A stretch of DNA of 64,000 nt from Paenibacillus sp. NEAU-GSW1 (GCF_009737085.1 NZ_WOVL01000025.1:1-64000); one strand, 5' to 3'; counted from the stretch's first letter, positions 18,374 to 27,585 are shown. The notes: generated by a model from the sequence alone, not told the origin. Program-made: numbers and translations.

Positions 18374-19062
18374 CAACTCACCGCCTTGCTTACACCTGTC
18401 AGCGTGCCGCTAGTATAGGAGAGAGTTGTTGTCACCGTAGTTCCTCCAGCTGCTTCGACCACGCTTGTCAGTATGCCGCTTGTGTAATTCAACGTCGTAG
18501 TTTTGACCGGCGTTCCTCCGTCCGATTCGACAACGCCAGTTAATACACCGTTCGTATACGTTAGGGTAGTTGTGCGAGTATCGGTTTTTAGCTGCGCGGC
18601 TTTAATTTTCGTTACAGACTGGTTATTCGCGCCACTGAGCGCCGCCTGAACAAATGCCGCATTCGCGATCTGCGTCGTATTAGTGCCGGTCGCAGCTGTC
18701 GGAGCCGTCGGAGTACCCGTTAACGCAGGCGAAGCTTTTGGAGCTAACGTGCCGAGCAGTGTAATAATCGACGAAATCGTCATCGAAGGTAAGGTGTACC
18801 AATTCGCCGTACCCATCAATCCTTTTAAAACGTTTCCGAGTTTGCTCCAAAGCCGCGCAGGCGTATCAGCCCCTGCGGCTGCCGGGACGTTATCATCAAT
18901 CGTTCGTGTTCCTATTTTCGCATCCGAGATGTTTCCGTCACCGAGTGCGACATCAATCTTGTCCCAATTTTCGTTCAGCATCGTCTCGATGTTAAAAGTA
19001 TCGTTTCCGTCTATTGCCGGGTCTTTTTTTAACAATCCGAGATTCGGTGTATTAGACGCCAT
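18373..19062 (-). CDS. Tail fibre protein with short beta-repeats
   Basis: The 229-residue product starts with MASNTPNLGLLKKDP and NIETMLNENWDKID, a segment I recognise from PBSX/Firmicute tail-fibre N-termini that attach to the baseplate. The C-terminal 70 residues are three tandem units of TTTLTYTNGVLTGVVE type, each about 24 residues and likely to form a trimeric beta-shaft. ATG 19062 follows AGGAGG by eight bases and the gene overlaps XkdU by a few codons. It probably links the baseplate to the Kelch protein. Confidence 0.8.
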   Translation of the reverse strand: MASNTPNLGLLKKDPAIDGNDTFNIETMLNENWDKIDVALGDGNISDAKIGTRTIDDNVPAAAGADTPARLWSKLGNVLKGLMGTANWYTLPSMTISSIITLLGTLAPKASPALTGTPTAPTAATGTNTTQIANAAFVQAALSGANNQSVTKIKAAQLKTDTRTTTLTYTNGVLTGVVESDGGTPVKTTTLNYTSGILTSVVEAAGGTTVTTTLSYTSGTLTGVSKAVS

Positions 19063-19063
19063 T

Positions 19064-19624
19064 TCAAGCACCTCCTGCAAATTTTTTTAACGGAATGGCC
19101 TCCAAATCGCTCAAGGTCACCATTCCGTGGATTTCGTTAATAAGCAAATACGAAAATGTATAAACGACATCAAGATGTGCAGGAATTATATCCCGAAGCA
19201 CATTTTTCAAGTCGTCTAAGTTCGGCGGTATGCCAACCGAATCTATAAACTTAATCGTTACCCGGTATAATTCAGGATGCGTCGAAACATCAATCTCGCC
19301 ACCATGGAAAGCTTCAGCCACCGACCTTATAAGTTTGATCGTTATCATGCCCGTCCCGCGCATCTTCGAACGGATCGTCGAACGGCGTTGTTCAAAGGGC
19401 TGACCGGCAGGAGGCTTGATCGCAAGCTCCTTTTCCCACCGAGACAGCCCCCAAGTCGCAGTATCGACGAAAATTTGATCCAAATTGCTGTTTGTCGCCT
19501 CTACTAGATCATCGAACTCAACACCTTCTGAATCATAAAGTTGTTGAAACTCCTTAATCCTCGAATAATATCCGGGTAAATATTGAAGCAGTTCCTGACC
19601 CCTCGGGCTAGAAATCTCACTCAC
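19064..19624 (-). CDS. xkdU: Baseplate wedge protein, XkdU-like (YmfQ/DUF2313)
   Basis: The 186-residue product contains LLQYLPGYYSRIKEFQQLYDSEG and later WEKELAIKPPAGQPFEQRRSTIRSK in part, the pattern of YmfQ/DUF2313 proteins of Mu-like and PBSX-like baseplates, equivalent to phage Mu gp48 or P2 gpI. It should form part of the baseplate between the J-type ring and the fibres. The start is GTG 19624, overlapping the upstream gene by eight bases. Confidence 0.85.
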   Translation of the reverse strand: MSEISSPRGQELLQYLPGYYSRIKEFQQLYDSEGVEFDDLVEATNSNLDQIFVDTATWGLSRWEKELAIKPPAGQPFEQRRSTIRSKMRGTGMITIKLIRSVAEAFHGGEIDVSTHPELYRVTIKFIDSVGIPPNLDDLKNVLRDIIPAHLDVVYTFSYLLINEIHGMVTLSDLEAIPLKKFAGGA

Positions 19625-20678
19625 TGAGAATCACCGTCCCAAGAACTGCGACTTGACCGGGCTCGATGGCCACGTTAAGCGTCTCATCATTAACGAGCAG
19701 TCCGGAGTAATCTTGTACACCCTCCGTGTCAAGCAGCATTGAACCGATACGAACATATTTCGGAGAAGGATCCTCTGCAAAAGCAATCTTTTTCAGGTAT
19801 GCGGCAACCGCCGCTCTAAAGTTATTTTGTACCGTTTCAATCGTAGCTGTTCCCGAAAGATTAATCGTCGCCGATACGTTTACAGCAACCCCTTCTCCCG
19901 CTACAACCGTTACTGCAGCGCCGACCGGAGCTATTCCTTCACCGGTTCCGGACACGGGGCTAACGTAATATTGAACATCTTCTACAAGCTGACTGGAAGC
20001 AGGCTGCATGCTGCTGTCCAAGACGACCACTTTAACCGTCCCCGGACCATCCCATAAAGGGGCTACTTGAACCATGCCTACACCGGATACAGCGAGCGCC
20101 CATTTCATATAATCGGATATATTGCCGCTCGTTCCCGGGCTTTGCACATGCGTACTAAAACGCTCCCGCAGCATGTCATCCGTCTCGTCATTCTCACCGG
20201 GAATCAGCACATCAGACAACTCTGCCCGGGCAAGCCCCGCCACGTAGTCGACCGGCAGCAGAACGCCAAAATCGGCATTGCCCGCCGCTCCCGCCGTCTC
20301 GGATTCCAGCTCATAACGTCCGGTCTCCAGTCTTTCTACTACTGCGTAATTAAGTTCACGCAGAGAGAAACGGGTACCGATAGGAACATCGCAAGGCGCT
20401 TCCTCCTCATCCCAGAACAACCCCAACCGCCGCGCCCGCGTCGCCTCCTGCCACATCACGCCGAAGTCTGCGGCCCGCCGCCGCAAGTATTCGCCGCTGG
20501 ATGTGTCGGCAAAGCTCAAATTAAGCTGGATATCCAGCTGACCGTACAGCTCAGCCATCTCGGCAGCGGCAGGAGCCAGCGCATCGTAAATGATGCTGCC
20601 TTCCCGCTTGTCTACGTCGTTTGGAACGCGAGCAAGCATCCGCTGCATAATCGCTTCAAACGTTTCCGTTTCATACAT
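19617..20678 (-). CDS. xkdT: Baseplate J-like protein, XkdT-like
   Basis: The 353-residue product starts METETFEAIMQRMLARVP-like and has KREGSIIYDALAPAAAEM, ADFGVMW and VAGLARAELSDVLIPGENDETDDMLRERF, hallmarks of the baseplate J / gp47 family. In contractile tails this protein forms the wedge ring that opens when the tail fires. It overlaps the next gene by eight bases and XkdS by eight, as expected for a tightly packed structural operon. Confidence 0.93.
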   Translation of the reverse strand: MYETETFEAIMQRMLARVPNDVDKREGSIIYDALAPAAAEMAELYGQLDIQLNLSFADTSSGEYLRRRAADFGVMWQEATRARRLGLFWDEEEAPCDVPIGTRFSLRELNYAVVERLETGRYELESETAGAAGNADFGVLLPVDYVAGLARAELSDVLIPGENDETDDMLRERFSTHVQSPGTSGNISDYMKWALAVSGVGMVQVAPLWDGPGTVKVVVLDSSMQPASSQLVEDVQYYVSPVSGTGEGIAPVGAAVTVVAGEGVAVNVSATINLSGTATIETVQNNFRAAVAAYLKKIAFAEDPSPKYVRIGSMLLDTEGVQDYSGLLVNDETLNVAIEPGQVAVLGTVILSE

Positions 20679-21084
20679 TCGTGTTCACCTCCAAAGACGA
20701 TTGAAAATCGCCAAAAATCGTTTGAACGGCAAACTTGGCCAAAATAGCATCTCCGTCTGCCGTAAGCTCGAACTCGTTGACGCCCGTAATCCTTTCATCC
20801 TGAAGCAGCGCTTCCTGGATACGGCGCTTCAGCTCCGACTTCACAAATCCGATGTCGACGCCAGCGAGGCTGACCGGCTCGAAACCGTAATCGGAGCTGT
20901 ATACAAAATGCTCATAACGAACGGTCTGCATCATTTTGAACACCGCCTGCCGCATCGCTTCCAAACCGTCGACGGTGCCTGCAATTCGCCCCGTTTCAAC
21001 GTGCAGCCCATACGTTTTGCTCGTTTGGATGGACTCCGTATCGGTGCCGTTTACTAACTGAACGCCATTTGTCGGTATCGTCAT
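20671..21084 (-). CDS. xkdS: Baseplate protein, XkdS-like (DUF2634, gp25-type)
   Basis: The 137-residue product carries GLEAMRQAVFKMMQTVRYEHFVYSSDYG and GFVKSELKRRIQEALLQDERI, the gp25/W-like lysozyme-fold core of contractile baseplates as seen in XkdS. It probably joins the sheath end to the wedge proteins. The ATG overlaps the end of the DUF2577 gene by four bases. Confidence 0.88.
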   Translation of the reverse strand: MTIPTNGVQLVNGTDTESIQTSKTYGLHVETGRIAGTVDGLEAMRQAVFKMMQTVRYEHFVYSSDYGFEPVSLAGVDIGFVKSELKRRIQEALLQDERITGVNEFELTADGDAILAKFAVQTIFGDFQSSLEVNTNV

Positions 21085-21419
21085 GTGACCACCCTGTCCA
21101 AAATAATGTATTGCTGCCCGCCCTGCACACGCAGCAGCAGAACGGCGTCTCCCGCTTCTAGCCCGCGTCGAATCACCGTTTTTCCCGTCAACGCTTCCCC
21201 CGAAACGCCGCCCCCAGTACCGTGTACATGCGTCAAGTCAAGCTCTAGACGGGTCATGCTTTCCGGCACAATCAAAAAATCCTCCGGCAATGTAAAGCGC
21301 TGGTCGACGCTTACTTCCAGAGGATGGGTCTGAACAATTTTTCCAGCCAATACGGCCATCGGGTTGCCCGACGCATAAGCGGCGGCTCCCGCTTGCTTGA
21401 TCAGTTCCAATAAAGCCAT
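21081..21419 (-). CDS. xkdR: Baseplate protein, XkdR-like (DUF2577)
   Basis: The 112-residue product, MALLELIKQAGAAAYASGNP, matches the size and position of XkdR/DUF2577 proteins, with a small beta-rich domain (VLAGKIVQTHPLEVSVDQRF) similar to the OB-fold part of tail spike hubs. It probably helps form the central spike with XkdQ. It overlaps its neighbour on the downstream side by four bases and abuts the one upstream. Confidence 0.82.
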   Translation of the reverse strand: MALLELIKQAGAAAYASGNPMAVLAGKIVQTHPLEVSVDQRFTLPEDFLIVPESMTRLELDLTHVHGTGGGVSGEALTGKTVIRRGLEAGDAVLLLRVQGGQQYIILDRVVT

Positions 21420-22396
21420 CAGATCACCTTCAATTCCAATTTCATCGTATGCATGTCCGCATCAAGGGAATGCGAGCACTCTTCGACGAGAAAATATTGC
21501 TTCAGACCTAGCTCCTCAATCAGAATCGGAACGTAGCAGCCCGCTCTGATGCGCATGTCGCCGACCGCTTGAATGCTCAGACTGCGCTGCTCGCGGTTTT
21601 TCAGCTTCATTAATTGATCCAGCTGTTCGTTGATTTGGGCGCTGTTCATATTCTCGTTCGCCTGCTGGTAATGCTGCAGCCTTCCCCAACGTGCGATTTT
21701 GGCGCTGTCCTGGGCGAGATACACTTCCCTTTTGCCGGTTTCCTTGTTGTCTTTGACGATTTTCACCCTATTGAACGTGTCGGAATCGATAGAGCTTTTA
21801 TAATCAAAGCCGTACATCAAGCTCCAATCGCCAATCGCCACATCGACCTTCCGGTCGTCCAGCTTCTGCACCGACAGCACTCCGAAATCGTCGAACAGCA
21901 TATAATTGCCCTTGCCGTTGATCAGCGTCAAATCCAGCGCTTTGCAAACAATATCGAGCAGCTTTTTATTGTCTTCAATCATGGATGGAATGACGTAGCC
22001 GGTATTCGCGATTTTGCCGGTTTTCATCCCTAAATCGCCCGCGATTTTTTTAACGATTTCGCTTGCGGTTTTGTTTTTGAACACATACGTATCATTCCCC
22101 AGCAAATAGCGGATCTGATCGTACGCTTTAACCGTCAGCGTCTCGTCCTGCCCCCTGCCAACCTCGAACACATAGCCGTAGAAAACGTTATGCTTGTCCA
22201 TCCGCACCCGAATGACGTCGCCGTTGTTGACCGAAAACGCGCTGTGCTGGTACGGCGCTGTTTTGATTATCGTCAAATCAAGGCTGGAAGCTGCGCCGAT
22301 TCGTTTCGTTTTGTACGTGAGCGAAGGAACGATGCTTGTGATGTCCCACATCTTGCCGTCGCGGTTATCCAAAATAATTTCCAGCATCCCGCTCAC
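21419..22396 (-). CDS. xkdQ: Baseplate hub protein, XkdQ-like
   Basis: The 325-residue product has SLTYKTKRIGAASSLDLTI near the start and FNRVKIVKDNKETGKREVY later, as in XkdQ and gp27/gpD-type hub proteins that form the ring at the end of the tail tube. It follows the LysM protein with a four-base overlap. No catalytic motif is seen. Confidence 0.87.
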   Translation of the reverse strand: MSGMLEIILDNRDGKMWDITSIVPSLTYKTKRIGAASSLDLTIIKTAPYQHSAFSVNNGDVIRVRMDKHNVFYGYVFEVGRGQDETLTVKAYDQIRYLLGNDTYVFKNKTASEIVKKIAGDLGMKTGKIANTGYVIPSMIEDNKKLLDIVCKALDLTLINGKGNYMLFDDFGVLSVQKLDDRKVDVAIGDWSLMYGFDYKSSIDSDTFNRVKIVKDNKETGKREVYLAQDSAKIARWGRLQHYQQANENMNSAQINEQLDQLMKLKNREQRSLSIQAVGDMRIRAGCYVPILIEELGLKQYFLVEECSHSLDADMHTMKLELKVI

Positions 22397-23067
22397 CTCG
22401 GCAGCTTAAGCACCATGCCGATTTGCAGCTTCTTTAAGGCTGCATCGCTGATGCCGTTTAATTTTTGGATTTCCCGCCATCGCGAATCGTCCCCAAGCTG
22501 TTTTTTTGCGATCTTGATCAGCGTATCTCCGGCCACCATTCGATACGTTCGCTCCGATCGGATCGCATCGGCGGGCCGATTGTTCTTCGCCGTTCCTACG
22601 GAATTTTTCACGATAACGGGCCTTGCCCCGTAGAAAACATACTGCTTCAGCGACAGGCTGTACTCAATATCGCCGGAACCGGCGTTTTCCTTCCAATCGA
22701 ACTTTTCAATGCTGACCGGAAGGTTCAAATCAAAGGAGGCACCGGTGAAAACGAACCGGACAGGCCTTTTTTTCATCATCCAGCCGCGAATCGCCGAAAT
22801 GTAATATTCCGGAGGGCGCAGTGCTTCCTTTTTAACGATAAAAGGATACTCCGCGCCAGCAGCGGGAAAGAAGCTTTCGAACGATATGTCCATCAGCTTC
22901 TTGTTCTGAATCGCATTAATTTCGCCGAGTCCGGAAACCTCGAAGCTTTTGCCTCCTCCGGCTTCGTTGATCTGAATGGTTGGAGGATTGACTGGGAGCA
23001 CGATGGTTTCCTTTTGATTGTTGTAACTAAGCCACATCGTATAATCCAAGCTGCGATTTACGCTCAT
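22393..23067 (-). CDS. xkdP: LysM-domain tail protein, XkdP-like
   Basis: The 224-residue product has an N-terminal tail-assembly domain (residues 1-160, with PVNPPTIQINEAGGGKSFEVSGLGEIN) and a C-terminal LysM domain (about 175-222, MVAGDTLIKIAKKQLGD then WREIQKLNGI). XkdP and gp53-like proteins connect the tube end to the hub, and LysM may hold peptidoglycan. It overlaps the tape measure and hub genes by one and four bases. Confidence 0.88.
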   Translation of the reverse strand: MSVNRSLDYTMWLSYNNQKETIVLPVNPPTIQINEAGGGKSFEVSGLGEINAIQNKKLMDISFESFFPAAGAEYPFIVKKEALRPPEYYISAIRGWMMKKRPVRFVFTGASFDLNLPVSIEKFDWKENAGSGDIEYSLSLKQYVFYGARPVIVKNSVGTAKNNRPADAIRSERTYRMVAGDTLIKIAKKQLGDDSRWREIQKLNGISDAALKKLQIGMVLKLPR

Positions 23068-25127
23068 TAGCGATACACTCCTTCCGCCGACGATGCGATC
23101 TCATTGGTAAGCGACTGCTCCATCCTCCGGATCACCGTATCGATGTCGTAGCCGTTGTTGATGTCGCCTGTCTGCACGCTGATCGAAGGCTGCAGCGTAA
23201 CGAAGTTTTGAATGTTTTTCATCTCCGCCAGCTCGCGCATCGTTTTGATTTCTTCGCTGGAGATGTCGACGGAATCATTGATTTTGCCTACCTCTCCGAC
23301 TCGGTCGATGTTGGCCCCTTTGGCTTTTTCGTCTTTAGTCGCGAAGCCTGCTTTTCCGCCGTTGAGCTCCGTTTTAAAGTCTTCCAATCCGCCGCCGATT
23401 TTTGAGGTCCAGTCTTTTCCTTTATCCTGGCCCTTCATAAATTCGTCGCCAACATCTTTAAATTTCATTTTATTACTTGAAAAATCCGCAACGTCCTTAC
23501 CGGCCTCTGGTTTCAATTTATCTAATAAGCTTGTATCCAATTCGGGTATGATCGATATGTTTGCCCCAAAAAATGCATTGAATTTTTCGATGAGCTTATT
23601 TAGTATCCCTCGTACTGAATCGTACATCGAACCGAACTGACCAACGATGGATACCAATAGATCATAGACCAGCTTTCTTATCGCATAGACCGGATTATTA
23701 AATAAATTGGCGAAAAATTCAGCGAATGAAACCAAATTGTTCCACAAAAATGCAATGCCGTTATAAATAAAGGCAAAAAAAGCATAGAACGCTCCCACTA
23801 TAGCGCCGACAATCTGACTTGCCGTGCCTCCAAAAGCAAGAAACATTCCAATTAATATTCCAACCAATAATATAATTAGAAGAATCGGCCAGTTTATCAT
23901 CAACCATGCTGCAGCCTGCATAAGCAGCGGCGGAATCATTGCCCATAGAGGCGCCAATAATGACCAGAGCGAAGCCAGCATCATAGGCAATAAGGCAACA
24001 GCTACCGTCATAAGTATGGCTAGAATGGTTGGCCAATTTTGAATAAACGCATCCGCCAGCCAAAGCGCCGCATCTCCGACAATCGAGAGCAGGTTAGCGA
24101 CAATCGTCAATCCGCCGCCAAACAAATCAAAGAACGGTTGGAATTTGCCTGCCTGGAACGCCTCATTGATTTTCGTCATTAAGGGCAAAATGGCTGCGAC
24201 GGCTCCCGCTCCAGCCTGTGCAAACGAGTTTTGCACGTTTTGCTGCATCGTACCGAACTGCTCCGTAGGGCTTTTCGATAAAGCCTCGGATGCGGACGCT
24301 CCCATATTCGCCTTCTCCATCATAGCGGACAACGACTTAATAGCCGCCCCCATATCTCCGCTCTTGCTCGCTTCCGCAATGCCTTTCTTTAATTGCTCCG
24401 CTACGGCGGGTGCAATATTATAACGTTCAGTCAGCTCTTTGACATCTCCGCCGATTGCTTTCTGGATCGCATCGGTCGCTCCCTTTAAGCCTCCTCCGGT
24501 AACATCAAACGCTGACAAGTCAATTGCCATCTTGGTCATTGCCCGCAGCTGGTCGGTATCTTGAACCACCGGCATAAACTCCAGCGCGGTCGTTTCTGCC
24601 GCCTGGACACTTGCTCCCGCTGCCGCCGCATCGCTGCGAATCATGTCAAAGATGCGGGTCCCTGTATCCTCGCTTCCGCTGCGGGCGATGAGCATTTGTT
24701 TCAAATGGCTTTCTTCGGCTGCCCCTTTGATCGACATCTTCGCCGCGCTTACGATTGCCTCGCCTAAAGCCGAAGCGAATTTGCCAAGCGCCGTATTCGC
24801 AGCTTTTAACTTTTCGTTAGCCCCGCCAAAAAGGTCTTTAAACCCGGAAAAAATCGTTACTACCGCAGCAATCGACTCCAGATCCAGCATCTCAAGAAAT
24901 TTATTGGATTTCTTTTTCGCGGGAGGCTCTTTTTCATCTTTACTTGATTCCTGAGCATCCCGATTGGAGGAGTTTGCTGAGTTAGTTCTGTTTTTCACCA
25001 TGGGCGAATTCTGCGTAAACTGAAGCATATTTTCTGCTCGGATGAAGACAACAAGAGAGCCTGCTAGCGATGTCAGTTTTGGACTAACAACAGCTTTCGA
25101 TTGTGTTACCGCTAATTGATCACTCAC
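23067..25127 (-). CDS. xkdO: Tail tape measure protein, XkdO-like
   Basis: The 686-residue product has an alanine-rich helical N-terminal half with KAANTALGKFASALGEAIV, a stretch of strongly hydrophobic helices (about residues 340-480) and a polar C-terminus. This is the normal plan of a tape measure, which sets tail length and inserts into the target membrane. At under 700 residues it predicts a relatively short tail. GTG 25127 sits seven bases after GGGAGG; GTG 25133 is too close to it. A strong hairpin (25151-25177) lies just upstream. Confidence 0.9.
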   Translation of the reverse strand: MSDQLAVTQSKAVVSPKLTSLAGSLVVFIRAENMLQFTQNSPMVKNRTNSANSSNRDAQESSKDEKEPPAKKKSNKFLEMLDLESIAAVVTIFSGFKDLFGGANEKLKAANTALGKFASALGEAIVSAAKMSIKGAAEESHLKQMLIARSGSEDTGTRIFDMIRSDAAAAGASVQAAETTALEFMPVVQDTDQLRAMTKMAIDLSAFDVTGGGLKGATDAIQKAIGGDVKELTERYNIAPAVAEQLKKGIAEASKSGDMGAAIKSLSAMMEKANMGASASEALSKSPTEQFGTMQQNVQNSFAQAGAGAVAAILPLMTKINEAFQAGKFQPFFDLFGGGLTIVANLLSIVGDAALWLADAFIQNWPTILAILMTVAVALLPMMLASLWSLLAPLWAMIPPLLMQAAAWLMINWPILLIILLVGILIGMFLAFGGTASQIVGAIVGAFYAFFAFIYNGIAFLWNNLVSFAEFFANLFNNPVYAIRKLVYDLLVSIVGQFGSMYDSVRGILNKLIEKFNAFFGANISIIPELDTSLLDKLKPEAGKDVADFSSNKMKFKDVGDEFMKGQDKGKDWTSKIGGGLEDFKTELNGGKAGFATKDEKAKGANIDRVGEVGKINDSVDISSEEIKTMRELAEMKNIQNFVTLQPSISVQTGDINNGYDIDTVIRRMEQSLTNEIASSAEGVYR

Positions 25128-25150
25128 TCTCACACCTCCCTTTCACGAAC

Positions 25151-25177
25151 AGAAGGCGCCCTTCCCGGGCGCCTTCT
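25151..25177 (-). other. Strong hairpin between chaperone and tape measure genes
   Basis: AGAAGGCGCCC-TTCCC-GGGCGCCTTCT has 11-base perfect arms and lies 3 bases after the frameshifted chaperone stop codon. No T-run follows on the minus strand, so it is not a classic terminator; mRNA processing or control of tape measure translation is possible. Confidence 0.6.
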
Positions 25178-25179
25178 CC

Positions 25180-25775
25180 TTATTTTCGTTTTGCCTTTGC
25201 ACGCTGCTTGCGCTCGCTTTCGACGCGAATGTCGATCATGCCGTAGATGGCCGCGCGCTCGCGGCGGCTCATGCGCATCAGCTCATGCGGCAAAATGTTA
25301 AGCTCGTGGAGGGCGTAATAGGCATAGTTCGCTTCGCCGTCGCCCTCTTTGATTAGTTTTTTACTTCATCCGCCAAATCGTTGATCGATTGGTTGAAGCC
25401 GTTAATGTCCTGCACTTGCTGCACGAGGGCCGCATATTCGCCCGGACGCAGCATTTTGCGCAGCAAAGTTTCAGCGCCGATGACGCCGTAAGACTTTTGC
25501 AGCTCCGCATTTTTCAAATCAGGGAAATGAATGCTGCTGACGACGAGCTTGGCCAAATATTCATCCGTGTTCGTCTCGGACGTATAAACGCCATTCTTGC
25601 CCTTCACTTTGCGGGTTGCCGATTTGCGGCATTCCTCATTTTCCGACTCCGTCATGCTGCGGAGCTCCCAGCTAACGGGATTCCCCTCTTTATCCATAAA
25701 GCGCTCCGATACAGCGAATTTTACCGTCGACTCGGATGCCGTATTTTGCGCGAAAAATACGCTTAAATCGCTCAT
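25180..25775 (-). CDS. Tail assembly chaperone, long form by -1 frameshift
   Basis: Sliding back one base on the A_AAA_AAC at 25356-25362 adds 58 residues (LIKEGDGEANYAYYALHEL onward, ending AKAKRK) to the 140-residue chaperone, giving 198 residues. The added part is helical and basic. Two-product chaperones between the tube and tape measure genes are a known conserved feature of long-tailed phages (lambda G and GT), where the long form binds the tape measure and tube. The event is predicted, not observed. Confidence 0.8.
25353..25775 (-). CDS. xkdN: Tail assembly chaperone, short form (XkdN-like)
   Basis: The 140-residue zero-frame product MSDLSVFFAQNTASESTVKF matches the size and place of XkdN and has ATRKVKGKNGVYTSETNTDEYLAKLVVSS split by short turns, typical of phage XkdN-like chaperones. 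ATG 25775 follows AGGGGAGGG by eight bases. It ends directly after a slippery heptamer. It helps assemble the tail tube around the tape measure and is not expected in the finished particle. Confidence 0.87.
   Translation of the reverse strand: MSDLSVFFAQNTASESTVKFAVSERFMDKEGNPVSWELRSMTESENEECRKSATRKVKGKNGVYTSETNTDEYLAKLVVSSIHFPDLKNAELQKSYGVIGAETLLRKMLRPGEYAALVQQVQDINGFNQSINDLADEVKN
25356..25362 (-). promoter_or_regulatory. A_AAA_AAC slippery heptamer for -1 frameshifting
   Basis: The zero frame reads GTA AAA AAC TAA, so the heptamer A_AAA_AAC lies immediately before the stop codon. After a one-base slip the frame stays open for 58 codons to 25180. Both the site and the open frame are directly visible. 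Confidence 0.85.
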
Positions 25776-25799
25776 TTTCAATACCCTCCCCTATTATGA

Positions 25800-26264
25800 T
25801 TAAGCCTGCGCCGGCGCAGAGAACGTATCGGAAATATCGACGCCAGTGAATGTGAATTCAAGCTCTTCCTCCAGCGCCTCGCTTTCCGTATCGAGCTTGC
25901 CCATTACGACGCTGTTCAGGTTTACGTTGTAAAGCGTAACGATCTGCTTGCCGATGGTCGACGTCGGATCCTCGTTCGTAATTTGGATGTCAAAGCTTTT
26001 GTCCACACCCGTTTTCACGTAATCCAGCATCAGCTGGCGGAATTTCGACGTTACGTAATAAATCGTCATGCTGCCCGTACCGGACCAGCCGGTCGCCTTA
26101 TGCTGCAGCCCGCGATGGCCGAGTGTCTTAATTTCAGCCTTCTGCTTTTCAATGCTCGCTTCCAGCGTTTTAATATAAAACATTTCCTCGTACTTGCCGT
26201 CCAAAATCGTGTATGCGCGGCCCTCTTGGCCGGAAATCGTATCGCCTGCGTTCAGAAATGCCAT
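25800..26264 (-). CDS. xkdM: Tail tube protein, XkdM-like
   Basis: The 154-residue product, MAFLNAGDTISGQEGRAY, has the features of XkdM-type inner tail tubes: KTLEASIEKQKAEIKTLGHRG split over a beta-strand and turn, and a C-terminal VDISDTF. Together with the sheath it forms the contractile tail shaft. It follows the sheath gene directly, as in PBSX. Confidence 0.92.
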   Translation of the reverse strand: MAFLNAGDTISGQEGRAYTILDGKYEEMFYIKTLEASIEKQKAEIKTLGHRGLQHKATGWSGTGSMTIYYVTSKFRQLMLDYVKTGVDKSFDIQITNEDPTSTIGKQIVTLYNVNLNSVVMGKLDTESEALEEELEFTFTGVDISDTFSAPAQA

Positions 26265-26265
26265 C

Positions 26266-27582
26266 TTACTTCACCGTCACTTTCATGTATACTTTTTCTA
26301 CGCTATCTACCGGTTGGATATGAACTTCAATCACGATCGCATCGCTTTCCTCACCCGCAGCTACGGTCAGATCCGCTTGAGAATCAAAGTTTTGAATCGC
26401 ATTTCGGCTCTGCAGCTGCTCCAAATATTTCACAACCTCCGAGCGGAACAAGCTGCGGCCGTCCGCATTGTTGTCGATTTTGCCGATATAAGAGGTTTCA
26501 AAAAGCGATTTGAGATCGTTAGCGATGCCGTCAAGGACGCGCACCACGCGGTTTTTCGAGAAGGAACGGCTCTTGCCTGTGCCGTAATCGGTGAGGCTGT
26601 TGATATCCTGCTCGACGATCGCGCCGCCTCTGCTTGGGGAAAAGACGAATTCGCCGTTTTGCAGCGCCTGTTCAATTTGAGAACCCGTGTAGCGGATATC
26701 GGTATCGACCGCATCTTCATAAACGGAATAGGTTAACGATTCGCTAATCCCGGCTCCTGCTGTAGCTGCGGCTACCCACACAACAGCTTGCTCGGCATGA
26801 ACAGCCGTTCCGTCGGCAAGCTTGACGCCATTTTTGACGCTAATGACGCCTTCGTGATTGGCTGACGGGTAATTCGCCAGCACCACTTGAATTTTACGTC
26901 CTTCTTCTTCACGAAGACGACGGGCAAAGGCGGCATAGACCGGCTTCAGCGAAGCGTCGTTGGACGGCAGCGCGATCGTGTTGAACTCATGCAGCTCAAT
27001 CGCCTCCAAATAATCGGCATGCTGCTGGTTTGTAACGGAGCCGTTAGCGCCGCCGGAAAGCGAAATGCCCGCCGTAGCCGACAAAGCGCCTGTACCGCTG
27101 AAATCGACATAAGCATTGGAGATCAGCGCGGCAATGTCTTCAACCGTTTGCAGATCCACCTTCTCGCCGGCCAAATAAGTCGCAACGTCAAACAGCTGCT
27201 CATCGTCGACATTTTGCTGAATCGTAATTTGAATCGCATTGCCGCGCTCGCCGCCAAACTTTGCCGTTGCAGTCAGGCCGCCGAGAACAGCCGAAGCTTT
27301 CGTGCCTGTGTTCAGACGATAAAGCAGCAGCGTTTTTGCCCGTTTAAGCGCTTCTTTGACAAGCAGCATTTCCGGCGTGTTCAGATCGTAGCCGAGCAAG
27401 CTTTTCATATCCGAGCCTGCTTGAATCGATACAATAGTATTTGGCGCGCCCCACCCGAGTACGAGCGGTACTGACACGATGCCTCGTTCGCCTAAAGCCG
27501 ATTGCTGCTTTCTTTCAACCGTGAAATTGATATATACGCCTGGTCTTACTTTGTTTTGGGTTGTCCAAGTTCCTCCTGCCAT
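26266..27582 (-). CDS. xkdK: Contractile tail sheath protein, XkdK-like
   Basis: The 438-residue product begins MAGGTWTTQNKVRPGVYINF, the signature of XkdK-type sheath proteins, and carries the sheath C-terminal fold with SLTDYGTGKSRSFSKNRVVRVLD in two segments. It assembles around the tube and contracts to drive it through a target envelope. An AGGAGG precedes the ATG. Its presence makes this cluster a contractile (R-type) and not a flexible tail. Confidence 0.95.
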   Translation of the reverse strand: MAGGTWTTQNKVRPGVYINFTVERKQQSALGERGIVSVPLVLGWGAPNTIVSIQAGSDMKSLLGYDLNTPEMLLVKEALKRAKTLLLYRLNTGTKASAVLGGLTATAKFGGERGNAIQITIQQNVDDEQLFDVATYLAGEKVDLQTVEDIAALISNAYVDFSGTGALSATAGISLSGGANGSVTNQQHADYLEAIELHEFNTIALPSNDASLKPVYAAFARRLREEEGRKIQVVLANYPSANHEGVISVKNGVKLADGTAVHAEQAVVWVAAATAGAGISESLTYSVYEDAVDTDIRYTGSQIEQALQNGEFVFSPSRGGAIVEQDINSLTDYGTGKSRSFSKNRVVRVLDGIANDLKSLFETSYIGKIDNNADGRSLFRSEVVKYLEQLQSRNAIQNFDSQADLTVAAGEESDAIVIEVHIQPVDSVEKVYMKVTVK

Positions 27583-27585
27583 GAT

